Assembly (NCBI RefSeq): GCF_040939455.1
Contig: NC_134109.1
Location: 32,071,501 to 32,135,500 of the forward strand
Direction of reading: 5' to 3'
Length of the DNA stretch: 64,000 bases
From: Microcebus murinus
Lineage: Eukaryota > Chordata > Mammalia > Primates > Cheirogaleidae
Part shown: one piece after another, positions 1-10,812 of the stretch
How positions within the stretch are numbered: position 1 is the stretch's first letter
How the letters are laid out: every line of letters begins with the position of its first letter
Position numbers and translations under genes: made by a program
Notes under the pieces: model-generated
The model's database searches: none
Told to the model about the DNA's origin: nothing
What the model saw: the letters and a program-made list of their open reading frames with translations, nothing else

Positions 1-899
1 ACTCCTGACCTCACAACAGACAACAGCCTCTTTGCTTTCTGGCATTCTCCATGCTGGTCTCCACTTTCCTCTAGCTCCAGGGTTCCGGAGTAACAGGAAG
101 CCTCTCGCATGATCTCTAGGCACCCGAGGGCAGGACTGTTCCATGTGCTCCTCAGTCTGCGTGGTGCCTAACCCTGGGCATTGCCATTCACATTGGGTCT
201 ACATGAGCAGCACCTCCCAGAGCTGTGGGAGACACGACCTGCTCAGCTGTGTGCCACAGGCTTGCAAGTTCCATCCAGTGGAGCAGCCAGTCCAGAAAAA
301 GGAACTAGAGACCTGCAGTTAGTTCTTCCCCTTTGTCCTCTCCCTGCCGCCCATGCTGGCTGCATGGCGGGCTCTCTTCCCAGAACCTGCACGGCCCCCC
401 AGTCCTCCTCTCTTCCCCTCTTCTGACTGGGCCAACTAGCCCATCACCAGCAGGCTCAGGAGCCCAGGTGTTGCCAGGCTGGGAGTGAAGGGAAGGCCTA
501 GCCCAGCACACATCCCTGCATACCTGCTGAGCCCACAGCTAAGGGGACTTTCTTCTTCTCAGCCCCCATGTGACTTTAGGGCTCAGGAGGGGTTCAGCTG
601 CCCAGTTTTCCAGACTGCTTCAGCTGTTCGAATTGGCTCCCCCAGGAAACACCATGGGCACTGCTCTGTGAGGGGCGGTGGGGCTAGAGAGTGAGGCTGA
701 GAAGGGGCTTCCTTGCCATCCTTGCCTTCTCCTGACCTAACGAGCTCACCCACTGTCTCCCTGAGCCTGGGTCCCTTCCTGGTGCCAAGAAACCTCCTTC
801 CTTCATGCTCTGAGCCTGAGCTCAGTCACCTTAGAAGAGCAGAAGGAGGGATTCAGGGAGAGACGGTGGGGTAGAAAGTGGGGGTCCCTCATCGTGTGG
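1..899. other. unique sequence, no gene seen
   Basis: Moderately GC-rich single-copy-looking sequence. The open frames are under about 80 codons on either strand, and I recognise no repeat, RNA gene or conserved protein motif. It could be intronic or intergenic. Confidence 0.6.
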
Positions 900-1122
900 G
901 TAGTAGGAAGAATGTGGCCTTTACAGCCAGAGAAACACAGGTAAACTCTCTGCTTTGTGACGTGGGCCAATTCACTTAACTCTTCTGAACCTGAGTTTCT
1001 TCATACATGAAGTTGCAATGAGGCTGGCTTGCAATGTCCTTGTGCGGACTGGTGAAAACTTATGAAACCTAGCACAGCGCCAGCACGCAGTAGGTGCTGG
1101 ACAATAAGAGCTGCTGCTATTG
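900..1122 (+). repeat. MIR SINE
   Basis: It follows the MIR consensus order: 'gggccaattcacttaactc' (the gggcaagtcacttaacc core), then 'ctgagtttcttcatac', then 'aacctagcacagcgcc' and 'gtaggtgctggacaataag'. It is diverged, as expected for this ancient tRNA-derived SINE. Confidence 0.8.
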
Positions 1123-1151
1123 TCGTGTCTCCTTTCAGGTCCCATGATCTG

Positions 1152-1881
1152 TTGACTTTGGCTCCACTGTCCAGGATGCTGCATTTAGCAAAATGTGGGG
1201 GACAAATAGAGGTAGAGGATTCTGGTGACTTCTCCAAAAGTGTCATCTCCTCCCTCTCAGCATTTGTGAGAACATACATGGAAATGAAGCTCAGTGTTGT
1301 GAAATGCAGGGTTCCTTTTTTGTCCTAAATACTTCCGAATAAAGCCAGTCACAGAGCTAGGAGTTGAGAACCAGAAGCTGGTGAGGGGGACCAAGTGGCA
1401 GCAGCTGGAGGGAGCCCAAGGAAGGCACTCGCAGCCACTGCCTCCCTCCCAGTGGCCAGCTGGGCCTCCCACTGCCTGGTTCCCCCCAGCTTTGGTCCCT
1501 CCTGCAGGAGCATGGCTTCCACTTTAAGAAAAGCCAATTATGGAGAAATCCAAACTCAGGAAACCAAAATGAGGACAAAGGGATTTACATTACATACAAA
1601 TGGAGTCTTTGCAAAAAGACTTCTGACGATGCCCATCTGTTGTGTGGAAACAGGCACCCTCAGGTATAGGGGTGTAGGGTAAACTCTGAGTGAGTCCTTT
1701 GCAAAGAAACCACTCCTCTTCAGTAGACCCGCAGTGATGTCATGATAACCTCCAGCTTTTCTGAGAAGATTGACCGTCCCCAAATACAGGAACTTTCCCC
1801 AGGAAGCAATGTCTCAGGCTCCCCTATCCATGAGGATTTTTATCTCTCTAGCATCGTCCTGGACAGTGGAGCCAAAGTCAA
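1152..1881. repeat. perfect 25-bp inverted repeat, arms 680 bp apart
   Basis: The left arm (1152-1176, containing 'tttggctccactgtcc') is the exact reverse complement of the right arm (1857-1881, containing 'ggacagtggagccaaa'). Similarity outside the arms is weak. The intervening DNA is unique to my eye, with no transposase-like frame, and I see no clear flanking target duplication. It may be the ends of an unrecognised element or a templated inverted duplication. Confidence 0.75.
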
Positions 1882-1888
1882 TCATTTG

Positions 1889-2250
1889 GTTTTTTAAAAT
1901 TTTTATTATTTTATTTATTTATTTATTTATGAGACAGAGTCTTACTCTGTTGCCCAGGCTAGAGTGAGTGCCATAGCGTCAGCCTAGCTCACAGCAACCT
2001 CAAACTCCTAGGCTCAAGCAATCCTCCTGCCTCAGCCTCCTGAGTAGCTGGGACTACAGGCATGCGCCACCATGCCTGGCTAATTTGTTCTATATATATT
2101 TTTAGCTGTCCAGTTAATTTCTTTCTATTTGTAGTCGAGACGGGTTCTCACTCTTGCTCAGGGTGGTTTCGAACTCCTGGCCTTGAGCAATCCGCCCTCG
2201 TTGGCCTTCCAGAGTGCTAGGATTACAGGCGTGAGCCACTGCGCCCAGCC
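1889..2250 (-). mobile_element. dimeric strepsirrhine-type Alu
   Basis: It begins with a T-rich tail and 'gagacagagtcttactctg' and ends in 'gtgagccactgcgcccagcc'. The 16-bp target-site duplication 'caaagtcaatcatttg' lies at 1873-1888 and 2251-2266. The 5' duplication overlaps the right arm of the inverted repeat at 1857-1881. Confidence 0.95.
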
Positions 2251-2443
2251 CAAAGTCAATCATTTGAATTCTCCCTTCCCTTCCCTTGCTGCTCCTGAGT
2301 GCTGGGGAGGGTCTTAGGAAACAGTTCCTTCCCAGCACCTCCTCCCCAGTTACAAAGCACAAAAATGATCATTACAGGGCAAAGGTCTTTGTACCCCAAG
2401 AACAAAAGAAAATTCTTGGGACAGATGTTTCCCTTCAAAATCT

Positions 2444-2733
2444 TTTTGTTGCTGTTGTTTTTAGAGACAGGATCTTGCTCTATTGCCCAGGCTGGAGATA
2501 TAACTCACCATTATCATATCTCATCATTAACCTCAAACGCCTGGACTCAAGTGATCCATCAGCTGTGACTATAGGCAAGTACCACCACACCTGGCTAATT
2601 TTTCTTATTTTTTATAGAGACAGGGTCTTCCTATGTTGCCCAGGCTGCCCTCGAACTCCTGGCCTCAAACGATCCTCCCACCTGAGCCTCCCAAAGTGCT
2701 GTGATTACAGGTATGAGCCACTGCTCCCAGACT
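2444..2733 (-). mobile_element. old dimeric Alu (AluJ-like)
   Basis: Diverged dimeric Alu on the minus strand, starting 'ttagagacaggatcttgctc' near its tail end. It is flanked by 'cccttcaaaatct' (2431-2443) and 'cccttcaacatct' (2734-2746), a target duplication with one mismatch. The long frame through it is a shadow. Confidence 0.9.
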
Positions 2734-2949
2734 CCCTTCAACATCTGTATGCATGAGGGATAAAGAACAACCTCACTTAATAAGACCACAATGTTTAAAG
2801 GGAATCAGTTGTCTAGAAACTTAGGAAAAGGATATGAGACGTGAAATAAAAAGATGGGTCTGTCTCTATCCTTCAGTAGGCATGGTGTGCCTCAGCTCTG
2901 ATGGCCTGAAGCTTTGCAAACCTAGATGGCAAGTGTGTTTTAGTTATCA

Positions 2950-3485
2950 TTTCTGCGTGCAGAAATGGATGAAAACAACAATTCCATCTCCTTCTTGTGT
3001 CCCTAATCCGGTTGCCTGCTGGCAGAGGAACACTGTTCACAATCCAGCGCGACTCAAACTATGTACATACTCTGTGACCCGGCAATCCACTCCCGGATGT
3101 ATGTTCTAGACATTCTCACCCAGGTCCTGAAGGGGACATGTACCAGGATGTCCACTGTGGGTTTGTGTGTGGTGGCAGGGAACTGGGGCAATGAGGTATT
3201 CATCCTTGTGGGAGTAGATGGGCAAACGTGGCAGTGGCCCACGTCTGGGGTGCACACAGCAGTTGGAAGTATGGATCAGACATACCCTTGGCAACATGAA
3301 TGAATCCTAAAAGCACACTGCTGAGTGAAGAGAGCAAAACAGAATAAGAACTAAGGCACAATGCCATGCACGTAAGTTTATAATGCATGCACACGAAAGA
3401 GGAATACACATTTTTCATAAACACATAAAACAAAGGACACACCCCATGTACACAAGAGCTGTTATTTATGTGGGGAACAGGGATG
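2950..3485 (+). mobile_element. old L1/HAL1 3'-end fragment
   Basis: It follows the end of L1 ORF2 and its 3' region: 'tgtgacccggcaatccactc', then '...catgtaccaggatgtcc', then 'gtggcagggaactggggca', then 'acactgctgagtgaagagag'. It is heavily mutated and 5'-truncated. The exact subfamily is unassigned. Confidence 0.65.
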
Positions 3486-3499
3486 AATAAACCAAGAGA

Positions 3500-4005
3500 A
3501 GATGGGCCAAGAACTTGTGCCGGAATGTTCGTAGAGTTACTCAGAGCACCCAGAAAGGGGAAACAACCCGAATGTCCCCCAACTGCCAAATGGATAAATA
3601 AAATGAGGTCTATCCATGCGATGGGTTATTATTTGGCCATAAAAAGGAATGAAATACTGATTCATGCTACAACATGGAAGAACTTTGAAAACATTATGCT
3701 AAGTGGAAGAAGCCAGTCACAAAAGACCACATAATCCATTTATATGAAATGTCCAGAACAAGCAAATCTATGGAGACAGCAAGTAGATAAGTGGTTGCCT
3801 GGGGTCGGGGGAGGCAATTTCGAGGAGAAGTGGAACATGACTGCTAATGGATATGGGGTTTCTTTTGGGGTGATGAAAATGTTCTCAGCTTACATTGTAG
3901 CCATCATTGTCCAACTCAGTAAATATACTAAAAATCATTTCATTGTACACTTTAGATAGGTGAGTTTTATGGTACACAAAGTTTATGTCAATAAAGATGT
4001 TTAAA
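3500..4005 (+). mobile_element. L1M-type 3' end
   Basis: A second, independent L1 3' end starts again at 'ggggaaacaacccgaatgtc' and runs through 'ggataaataaaatgaggtc', 'ggccataaaaaggaatgaaa' and 'taagtggttgcctggggtc' to 'tcaataaagatgtttaaaaa'. This matches the L1ME group 3' UTR. It is a 5'-truncated, coding-dead copy. Confidence 0.85.
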
Positions 4006-4409
4006 AAGGAAAACTGAGAAGGAGAGAAGATGCTTGCATGGGTTGCCCTTGGGTACTTCCTCTTTGTGCTTCTGGTTTCATATGGGAACTGGGGGAAGTT
4101 CACCTACCTTAACCCTGCCATGGGCCATTGCCCTTAGATGGTGCCCACTTGCCTTTGGCCTTTCAGGAAATCCTGCACTGGCCACGGGCTCCCTGGACTG
4201 ACTCCAGGCTGGCTCCACTACCAGCTACCAGACCACATCCTCCGCTGCCCAAAGACACTGCCGCACTGTGGCCGAGGCTTTTCTCACAATGGAAGTTGGA
4301 GAATAGGTATTCAGGACCTTTGGCGTTATGTTAACTGACCATATGTTTATTCTTATCAACAGTGTGAGCATAAGAAGATATGTGTTTCCTTCCTGATTTT
4401 GTCAGTATG

Positions 4410-4575
4410 TATTAGCTGTGTGACTTTAAAACTCTACCTAACTTCTCTGAGCCTCTCTCTGGGAAGTGGACATAAAATTAACTAGAGTTTGGGATAGTAA
4501 TGAAGTAATGTATGTGAAAACGCCTAGCATTGTACCTAACTCTTAGATAGTACCTGGTAGGTGTTTGCTGAATCT
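4410..4575 (+). repeat. MIR SINE
   Basis: The MIR order is recognisable: 'tagctgtgtgactttaaaac', then 'cttctctgagcctctctctg', then 'cctagcattgtacctaactc', then 'ggtaggtgtttgctgaat'. Confidence 0.75.
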
Positions 4576-4756
4576 GCCTCCCCAAAACCCAACAGGCTCC
4601 TCCAAGCAGACAACCAAAAACACTAATATGATCTTGAGTCTGGGAAAGTTGGTAGAAGGGTCCAGATTGTGGGAAGTAGCCATAACCTTAGTTGAAATTC
4701 TGTGTGTCAGACAGCGTTGGATGCTGGAGAACAAAGCCAAATAAAATGGCTTTCTG

Positions 4757-5290
4757 AGTCAGCTATCTTGGGTGCAAGTGACAGAAACCCAGCCTGAACT
4801 GGCAGCAGCTGGTGAGGGAGCGCCGTGGCTCACTGGCTGAAGTGAGTTGTTGGAACTTGCTCTTCTTCTCTGCGTTGTTTTCCATGCATGGGCTTCTGCT
4901 GTGTAGCCTAGAAAAATTCCCATCCCTCTGAGCTCACTGACGTAGGTCGAAAATGAGCGGAGTCTTCAAACAGACCCCTAGTTTCCCTTCCTGTGGAAGC
5001 AGAGCGGGTGCGGCCCATGGTGAGCCACACGGGATGGGACTACAGTCACTGGGTGGATGGGACAAAGAAGCTGTTTTCCACTGGGAATCCCAGCACTTCA
5101 AAGCCTAAAAGAGGTCTCTGCCCATTAGGAGACTGGTGGTGGCAAGTGACAGAAAATGCATGGAACAAGAATGGTGATCTTTTGGCCGAAACTGTCCATG
5201 ACAGTGTGGCCTTGAGACTCTTCAGGGCTCTCTTTTTCCATAGTTCTCTTGCTTTGCCCTCATGTGTGTCTGCCTGGTCTTAGGCTGGCT
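4757..5290 (+). repeat. old interspersed repeat, family not named (two partial copies)
   Basis: Two starts of the same motif are seen: 'gtgcaagtgacagaaaccc' near 4772 and 'ggcaagtgacagaaaatgc' near 5144. The second is followed by 'cttgctttgccctcatgtg' and 'cttaggctggcttcctcc'. This is the family seen again at 42165-42510 and 55130-56455. I cannot recall its database name. Confidence 0.45.
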
Positions 5291-6295
5291 TCCTCCGAGG
5301 GGTTGAGGTAGCCATCATCAGTCAGGGCAACACGCTGCCTTCACACCATCCGGGGACGAGGCAAGAAGAGCTTCCTGCAGTCCCTGAAGGACTGGCCGAA
5401 GACTGGCTCTGCCTGGACCACCACAGCCAAGGTGACGCCCTCAACGACTCCTGAGGCCATGAGGGCACGCAGCCTTGTGTTGGGCTGATGGGCTTTGCTA
5501 GGTCAGAGCCCACCTGGAAGATGGCAACTTGCCTCACAGTAGGAGAGGTGGATGGCTGCTGAGCACACGAGCATAATGCCTGTCGCGGGGTCGTAAATCT
5601 CACCTGCAGATTAGGAAATGGGGTGAAGACCTCCCACGGTTCAACATCTAGTTTATGGCAAATCCAAGACCAGATATCAACAGTCTTGGCTACAGTCTAG
5701 TTGGCTGCTTGTGAATCAGTAATGAAATCGAGGCCTTCATGGTAACACACACCCATCACTAGGAGATTCAGGCTGGGGCTGATGGCATCACAGCTATAAA
5801 AAGAATGACCACCCTGATCTCCAAGGGAGGACGGGCCTCGTAATTGATGCTCTGTAGGAACAGCGTGGAGACGAGCCCACTGATCTCAGGATGGGGCCCC
5901 GCAGCAAGGCAGGGGTGGACTTATCCTGCCCACTTTTATGGATTTGTAATTTCCTGAGAGAGGCTCTGGCTTCCCCCTGCTCTCTCCTCCTCCCTGCCCT
6001 GTTCCCAGGCTGAGAAGGACAAGCCAGGGTTGGTAATTGTGTTAGGTCAGTTTCCTCCCTGGCCCTGCCCTCCCCATAATCTGATTTCCAAGGGACGAGG
6101 GATGGCAGGGTCCAGGCTCAGGAAGAAATCCGCTGCTTCGTGTCCATTGAGCCTGCTAATTTGATAGAACTCCTTGCTGAGTTTCCACAGAACCCCCATT
6201 AGGAACAAATTTCATCTGGTTCCCACAGCCCTGGTCCTGGAGAGCTCTCCTGGTCTCCGCCCAGAAGGAAATTCACCTTCCAGTTCACTTTCTGC
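5291..6295. other. unique sequence, no gene recognised
   Basis: No repeat is recognised. The segment 5290-5930 has relatively many CpGs and several short open frames on both strands, including 93 codons on the minus strand at 5322-5603. Every frame is broken by stops and I cannot link any to a known protein. A decayed processed pseudogene is possible but unsupported. Confidence 0.4.
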
Positions 6296-6299
6296 ATAA

Positions 6300-6385
6300 G
6301 CTTCATGATAACAGCAACCAGTGATGGAGCACCTACTGTGTGTCAGACAGTGCTGGGTGCTTTATCTGGTGACTCACTAGTTATG
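6300..6385 (-). repeat. MIR fragment
   Basis: 'ggagcacctactgtgtgtcagacagtgctgg' followed by 'gtgctttatctggtgactc' is the 3' part of MIR read in reverse complement. Confidence 0.65.
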
Positions 6386-6689
6386 CTGTCCCCTGGGAGT
6401 CCATGGGTGCACCCAGCTAGGCCTGGGGCTATAAGACAGGGCTAATGATCTCCTTTGTCCTGAGACTCTCCCTCTATTTGAATGGATCGGCCCTTTGTGT
6501 AATCCTCCAGAGTAGCTGTGTTTCTAGGGCAAGATAACTGCCCCCAAGTCTCCTCTCACACCCAAGGACTCCTGGTGTCTAACAGGAGTCAACAGCCATT
6601 CTGGCCCTGTTGCCATGACGACCACCTCCTAGATGCCATGCTAAAGCGCAGCCTGCCAAGCATCCTGGAGAGTGTGGAACTGGGCAGAG

Positions 6690-6805
6690 AAAGCTTTAGC
6701 CCCATCAGCAGGTGGCCTTGGGCAAGTCACCTAAACTCAGAGCTGGGACTTCCTTATCTGAAAAATGGGGACAGTATAATCTGTCCCACAGGACAGTCAT
6801 GAGAA
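6690..6805 (+). repeat. MIR fragment
   Basis: 'gtggccttgggcaagtcacc', then 'ccttatctgaaaaatgggga', then 'ggacagtcatgagaatt' match the MIR core in order. The copy ends abruptly at the TTAA where the piggyBac-like element begins. Confidence 0.75.
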
Positions 6806-7383
6806 TTAACCCACTGACTGCCATGCTAGAAATAATTTTGGGGCCAGGGAAGGTGGCTCACGCCTGTAATCCTAGCACTCTGTGAGGTTGAGGTAGGAGG
6901 ATCACTTGAGCTCAGGAGTTCGAGAGTAGCCTAAGCAAGAGTGAGACCCTGTCTCTACTAAAAATAGAAAAATTAGCCAGGTTTCATGGTGCATACCTTT
7001 AGTCCCAGCTACTCGGGAGTCTGAGGCAGGAGGATCGCTTGAGCCCAGGAGTTTGAGGTTGCTGTGAGCTAGGCTGACGCCACGGCACTCTACTCAGGGC
7101 AACTGAGTGAGATAATATCACAACAACAACAAAAAAAAAAAAAAAAGAAAAATTTTTTTTCCTTGGGGCCATGGTGTTTTATTCTGAAAATAGAATAAAA
7201 ACTTCAAAAACAAAATGACCCTTTCTAATTTAATGAAAAATTTGTTGTTTTTTTGTTGTTTTCTGTCTGTAAGTTACATGCAACTTGAAAAATAGTTATC
7301 TTGAGATGTGTGAGTTACATATGCTTCAGGAGGCCCCGGGCCCCAAACTAGCGTGAGTTAGATACAACTCACATGGCAGTTAA
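6806..7383. mobile_element. piggyBac-like nonautonomous DNA transposon, interrupted by an Alu
   Basis: A TTAA stands at each edge (6806-6809 and 7380-7383). Just inside, the left end reads 'cccactgactgccatgctag' and the right end 'aactcacatggcag', so the ends share an inverted CTGCCATG. The right third holds palindromic repeats: 'aagttacatgcaactt' near 7270, 'gagttacatatg' near 7312 and 'gagttagatacaactc' near 7355. TTAA targets are the signature of piggyBac, and nonautonomous piggyBac families are known from lemurs. Without the Alu the element is about 265 bp and encodes nothing. Confidence 0.6.
6842..7150 (+). mobile_element. dimeric Alu inserted in the piggyBac-like element
   Basis: It runs from 'ggccagggaaggtggctcac' to a CAA-rich then pure A tail. 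The host reads '...aataattttgggg' before it and '...ccttgggg' then 'ccatggtg' after it, so the Alu splits the DNA element about 32 bp from its left end and is younger than it. Confidence 0.9.
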
Positions 7384-7559
7384 TTTAAATAAAGGATATG
7401 AAATGGAGTCTCTCGTGTTACTGTTTGAGCTGAGAATTTTCCCAGAACCTGGCTGTCGCTCGGGGGCTGTGACTCCCTTCCCGGGAATGCCAGGGTGGTC
7501 ACCGTGCCAGGGAGGTGCGAAGGCTCCCCAGCTTGCTCCTCACCTGGAAACTGGAGCCA

Positions 7560-7700
7560 CCTGCTTGCTCTTGGAGGGTCCCTGCCCCCATGGAGCCCAC
7601 ATTTTCATGACACAAGCAACAAATGAATAAATGAATATACAAAGTATCATGTAGTGACACACACTGTGTCCCAGCAGCTGTGAGGAAGGCTACAGGACAC
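7560..7700 (-). mobile_element. L2 3'-end fragment
   Basis: 'cctgcccccatggagcccac' followed by 'gcaacaaatgaataaatgaa' and 'gtagtgacacacactgtg' is the reverse complement of the L2 3' region. Confidence 0.6.
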
Positions 7701-7964
7701 CCAGCTAAGGTGCTGGTGTCGCCTCCACCCCAGGGAGCTGATGAGTGACTCCTATGCACCACGGCACCCAGATAGTACACGCCCACTTGTACAGCCGAGG
7801 GCCAGAATCAGTCTGGGTGCCCAAAGCTGCAGCCAGCATCACCCCCCACTGCAGAGAGGCCCCTGCTGTCAGGCTGTTTCGGGGCCAGGCCTGGCTCAGT
7901 CCCTGCTCCTGCTGCGGCCCTCCCTTGAGCACAGCGGCGGGCCAGCCCTGGGACTGGCGTAGGC

Positions 7965-8310
7965 ACCAGGTGCCGACTTTCCCCCTCAGAGGGTTCTCGG
8001 CCTGCCTTTCCAGAGCTTGCTGCCCTGCCTCTTTCAAATCTGTCCAAATGTCACCCCTCTCTCCTGACCACTCATCTACAGTAGCTGCCCCCACCCTGAC
8101 TGCTTTGTCTGTGGAGCACGTACCACTGCATGATACTTCATATGTTCACACAGTCATTTGTTTTCGTCTATCCAGGTCACGAAAACGTGAGCTCCATGGG
8201 GACAGGGCCTCAGGTCTCTTGTCCACCGTTCTATCCAGGTGCCTGGAACAGTCCCAGGATCACAGCGAGCACTCAATACATACGTACTGAATGCATGAAT
8301 GAATGAAAAT
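7965..8310 (+). mobile_element. L2 3' end
   Basis: L2 landmarks occur in order: 'caaatgtcacccctctctcc', 'gtgagctccatggggacagg', 'ccaggtgcctggaacagtcc', 'gagcactcaatacatac', then the terminal 'tgaatgcatgaatgaatga'. Confidence 0.8.
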
Positions 8311-8314
8311 ATTC

Positions 8315-9000
8315 TTTTTGTTTCCTAGATAATTTTTAATTTTAGTTTTGATAACCTCTTCTTTCCAAGTGTTAAGTGTGTTTCTTAATTTCTAGACAAT
8401 TAAAATTTGAGGACTCATTTTTGTGCCTAATTTTATTGGATTATGGTCAGAGAATATAGCCCATTTAAATCTCTATTTCTAAATTTTTACAAAGGTTTTC
8501 TTTGCACCTAAGTATATGATTGATCATTTTAAAACACTTTATGTTGAAAAAGTTCAAATATGCACACATGTAGAGAGAATATTGCATGAAGTGCCATGTC
8601 CCTATCACCAAGCTTCCACGATTGTCAACTCATGGTCAATCTTGTTTCATTAATACCCCTCCTATTATTTTGAAGCAAATATTAAACAGGATTGATTTTT
8701 GTAAATGTTTCATGATCACAGGGGAAAAATACATTCTATTCAATAGATAAATAATTACACCTGTGTATGTGTTTAATTGTGTGTTTTAATTATGTTATTT
8801 CAAACCCATTATAATTCGTTTTTTAAATTATTAGTTCTGGCAAATTATGAAAGAGGTATACTAAAACATCCCACTTTCATTTTTATACACTTCTCCTTGC
8901 ATTTCTAATGGTTTTTGCTGTCTATAATTAGCCACTATTTGTTTGATTCTCACAGGTTATGGCTGTTCGTAGGCTATATATTGAGTAGTTAAGTTAGTCG
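8315..9000 (-). mobile_element. nested minus-strand L1 fragments
   Basis: Antisense L1 sequence such as 'ttattggattatggtcagag' is interrupted near 8545-8700 by a second antisense L1 3' end ('acatgtagagagaatattgc', 'caccaagcttccacgattg', 'cctattattttgaagcaa'). Antisense L1 resumes after it. No frame is intact. Confidence 0.6.
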
Positions 9001-9457
9001 GGTCTGCTGAAGTAAGTCCTCTTCTATCTGCATGTGGAATGAGAACAACATTTTACCCCAAATGGTGATAGTCTCAGAAAATTACCAGCCCTTGAAAATG
9101 AGGTTGGAGGATGGAAATGCTATTTCAGGCCCAAATGGAAAGAATTAAATACCAAAACCCTTCATCTGGGTTCCATGACTGACTGCAGTTAAACTGTGTT
9201 AGAGGAAGCTAACTAACATCACCCAGGGAAGTTTCCTGAAGCTTTCAGGACCCACAGAGCTTGCTTGACAGTCGTTCTCAGGGGTGCTGCGGCCCACTGG
9301 GCAGGAGAGAGGGTCAGAGGCTCATGTGTCAAGGAGGTTTCCAGTCCCCCGTGGGCACAGTGACCCTCCTTTCAATTTAAATTCTCAACTTCAGTGTTAA
9401 ATTTTTTACTTTAGGGTCGAAGGATAAGGGTGATGCTTTTTGGAAGGACTGTTCTGT
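9001..9457. other. unique sequence, nothing recognised
   Basis: No repeat or coding signal is recognised between the L1 remnants and the Alu pair. Confidence 0.5.
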
Positions 9458-9795
9458 TTTTTGTTTGTTTTTTTTTTTTTGAGACAGAGTCTCACTTTGT
9501 TGCCCAGGCTAGAGTGAGTGCCGTGGCGTCAGCCTAGCTCACAGCAACCTCAAACTCCTGGGCTCAAGCGATCCTGCTGCCTCAGCCTCCCGAGTAGCTG
9601 GGACTACAGGCACGAGCCACTATGCCCGGCTGATTTTTATATTATATATATTTGTTGGCCAATTAATTTCTTTCTATTTTTATGGTAGAGACGGGGTCTC
9701 GCTCAGGCTGGTTTTGAACTCCTGACCTTGAGCAATCCGCCCGCCTCGGCCTCCCAAAGTGCTAGGATTACAGGCGTGAGCCACCACGCCCGGCC
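9458..9795 (-). mobile_element. young dimeric Alu (variant with 'atggtagagacgggg')
   Basis: It runs from a T tail and 'gagacagagtctcactttg' to 'ccaccacgcccggcc'. It carries private markers 'ggcacgagccactatgcccg', 'ttatattatatatatttg' and 'tttttatggtagagacgggg', all shared with the Alu at 25690-26017. Confidence 0.95.
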
Positions 9796-9803
9796 TGAAA
9801 ACT

Positions 9804-10148
9804 TTTTTTTTTTTTTTTTTTTTTTTGAGACAGAGTCTCGCTTTGTTGTCCAGGCTAGAGTGAGTGCCGTGGCGTCAGCCTAGCTCACAGCAACCTCAAA
9901 CTCCTGGGCTAGAGTGATCCTTCTGCCTCAGCCTCCCGAGTAGCTGGGACTACAGGCATGCGCCACTATGCCCGGCTAATTATATATATATATATCAGTT
10001 GGCCAATTAATTTCTTTCTATTTATAGTAGAGACGGGGTCTCGCTCTTGCTCAGGCTCAGGCTGGTTTTGAACTCCTGACCTTGAGCAATCCGCCCGCCT
10101 CGGCCTCCCAAGAGCTAGGATTACAGGCGTGAGCCACAGCGCCCGGCC
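9804..10148 (-). mobile_element. young dimeric Alu ('aagagctagg' subfamily)
   Basis: It sits head-to-tail with the preceding Alu. The direct repeat 'cctgaaaacttttt' occurs at 9794 and again at 10151, consistent with its target duplication. It has the deletion variant 'cctcccaagagctaggatt' in the left arm and an extra 'aggctcaggctgg' duplication. Confidence 0.93.
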
Positions 10149-10154
10149 TACCTG

Positions 10155-10430
10155 AAAACTTTTTTAAAATGTTAGAAAATATATAATAAAATGCACTGAT
10201 CTTCCGTGATGAATTCCAAGGAAAGTTCCCATGAATTTTTACATATTCATAAACCTGTGTAACCATACCCCAAATCAAGATGTGGGGCATTCCTGCCACC
10301 CCAGGGCACTCCCTGTGACCTGTCCTGTCCTAACACCCAGCCCCCCAGCCCCTACCCTACTAGGGAACCACTTCCAACTCCTATCACCACGAGTTTATTT
10401 TGCCTATTCTTAGCTTCATTATATATATGT
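10155..10430 (-). mobile_element. L1M 3'-end fragment
   Basis: The antisense L1 3' region is recognisable as 'ataaaatgcactgatcttcc', 'taaacctgtgtaaccatacc', 'ccaaatcaagatgtggggca' and 'cgagtttattttgcctattc'. Confidence 0.7.
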
Positions 10431-10689
10431 ACAGCCTCCTGGAGGGACTTGGCTGTGACTTTCCTGACTCTATATGTTGGGTGCCCCAGGTAGACCAGCT
10501 ATGCAGACAGCTGGCTTGACAAGGACACAATCCAGTGAGATCAGGGTCTGTCCCCACCTGTCCTGCTCTTGGCCAAGTAGTCATTGGCCACTGGCACAGA
10601 GGCTCAGGAGAATGAGCGTGGTGGGGCAGCACAACCCTCACCTCTGCCAGGAAGGCTCAAAGTCACATGGAACAGGAGTCGGCCCTTCT

Positions 10690-10812
10690 TCCCTAGCTGC
10701 TTAATTTCCTTATTTCTTCATCTGGAAAATGGGTATTATAATCATGCCTTCCTCACAAGACAGTGGATATGAAAGTGCTTTACAAACTGGCAAGTGCCAT
10801 AAAAACCTAAGG
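10690..10812 (+). repeat. MIR fragment
   Basis: 'ttcttcatctggaaaatggg', then 'gtattataatcatgccttcc', then 'gaaagtgctttacaaactgg' match MIR positions in order. Confidence 0.7.

Noticed and set aside
900..1122. tRNA-like sequence
   Set aside because: MIR and similar SINEs are tRNA-derived. No intact cloverleaf or anticodon arm is present here or in the other MIRs.
2286..2756. 156-codon plus-strand frame
   Set aside because: Most of it is antisense Alu, which typically gives such 'LSLPKCWDYR'-type peptides.
5290..5930. Possible processed pseudogene
   Set aside because: CpG content and a 93-codon minus frame made it attractive, but I could not match any frame to a known protein, so I list it only as unclassified.
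7745..8290. 181-codon plus-strand open frame, the longest in the window
   Set aside because: Its second half lies in an L2 3' end, two other frames overlap it on both strands, and no domain is recognisable.
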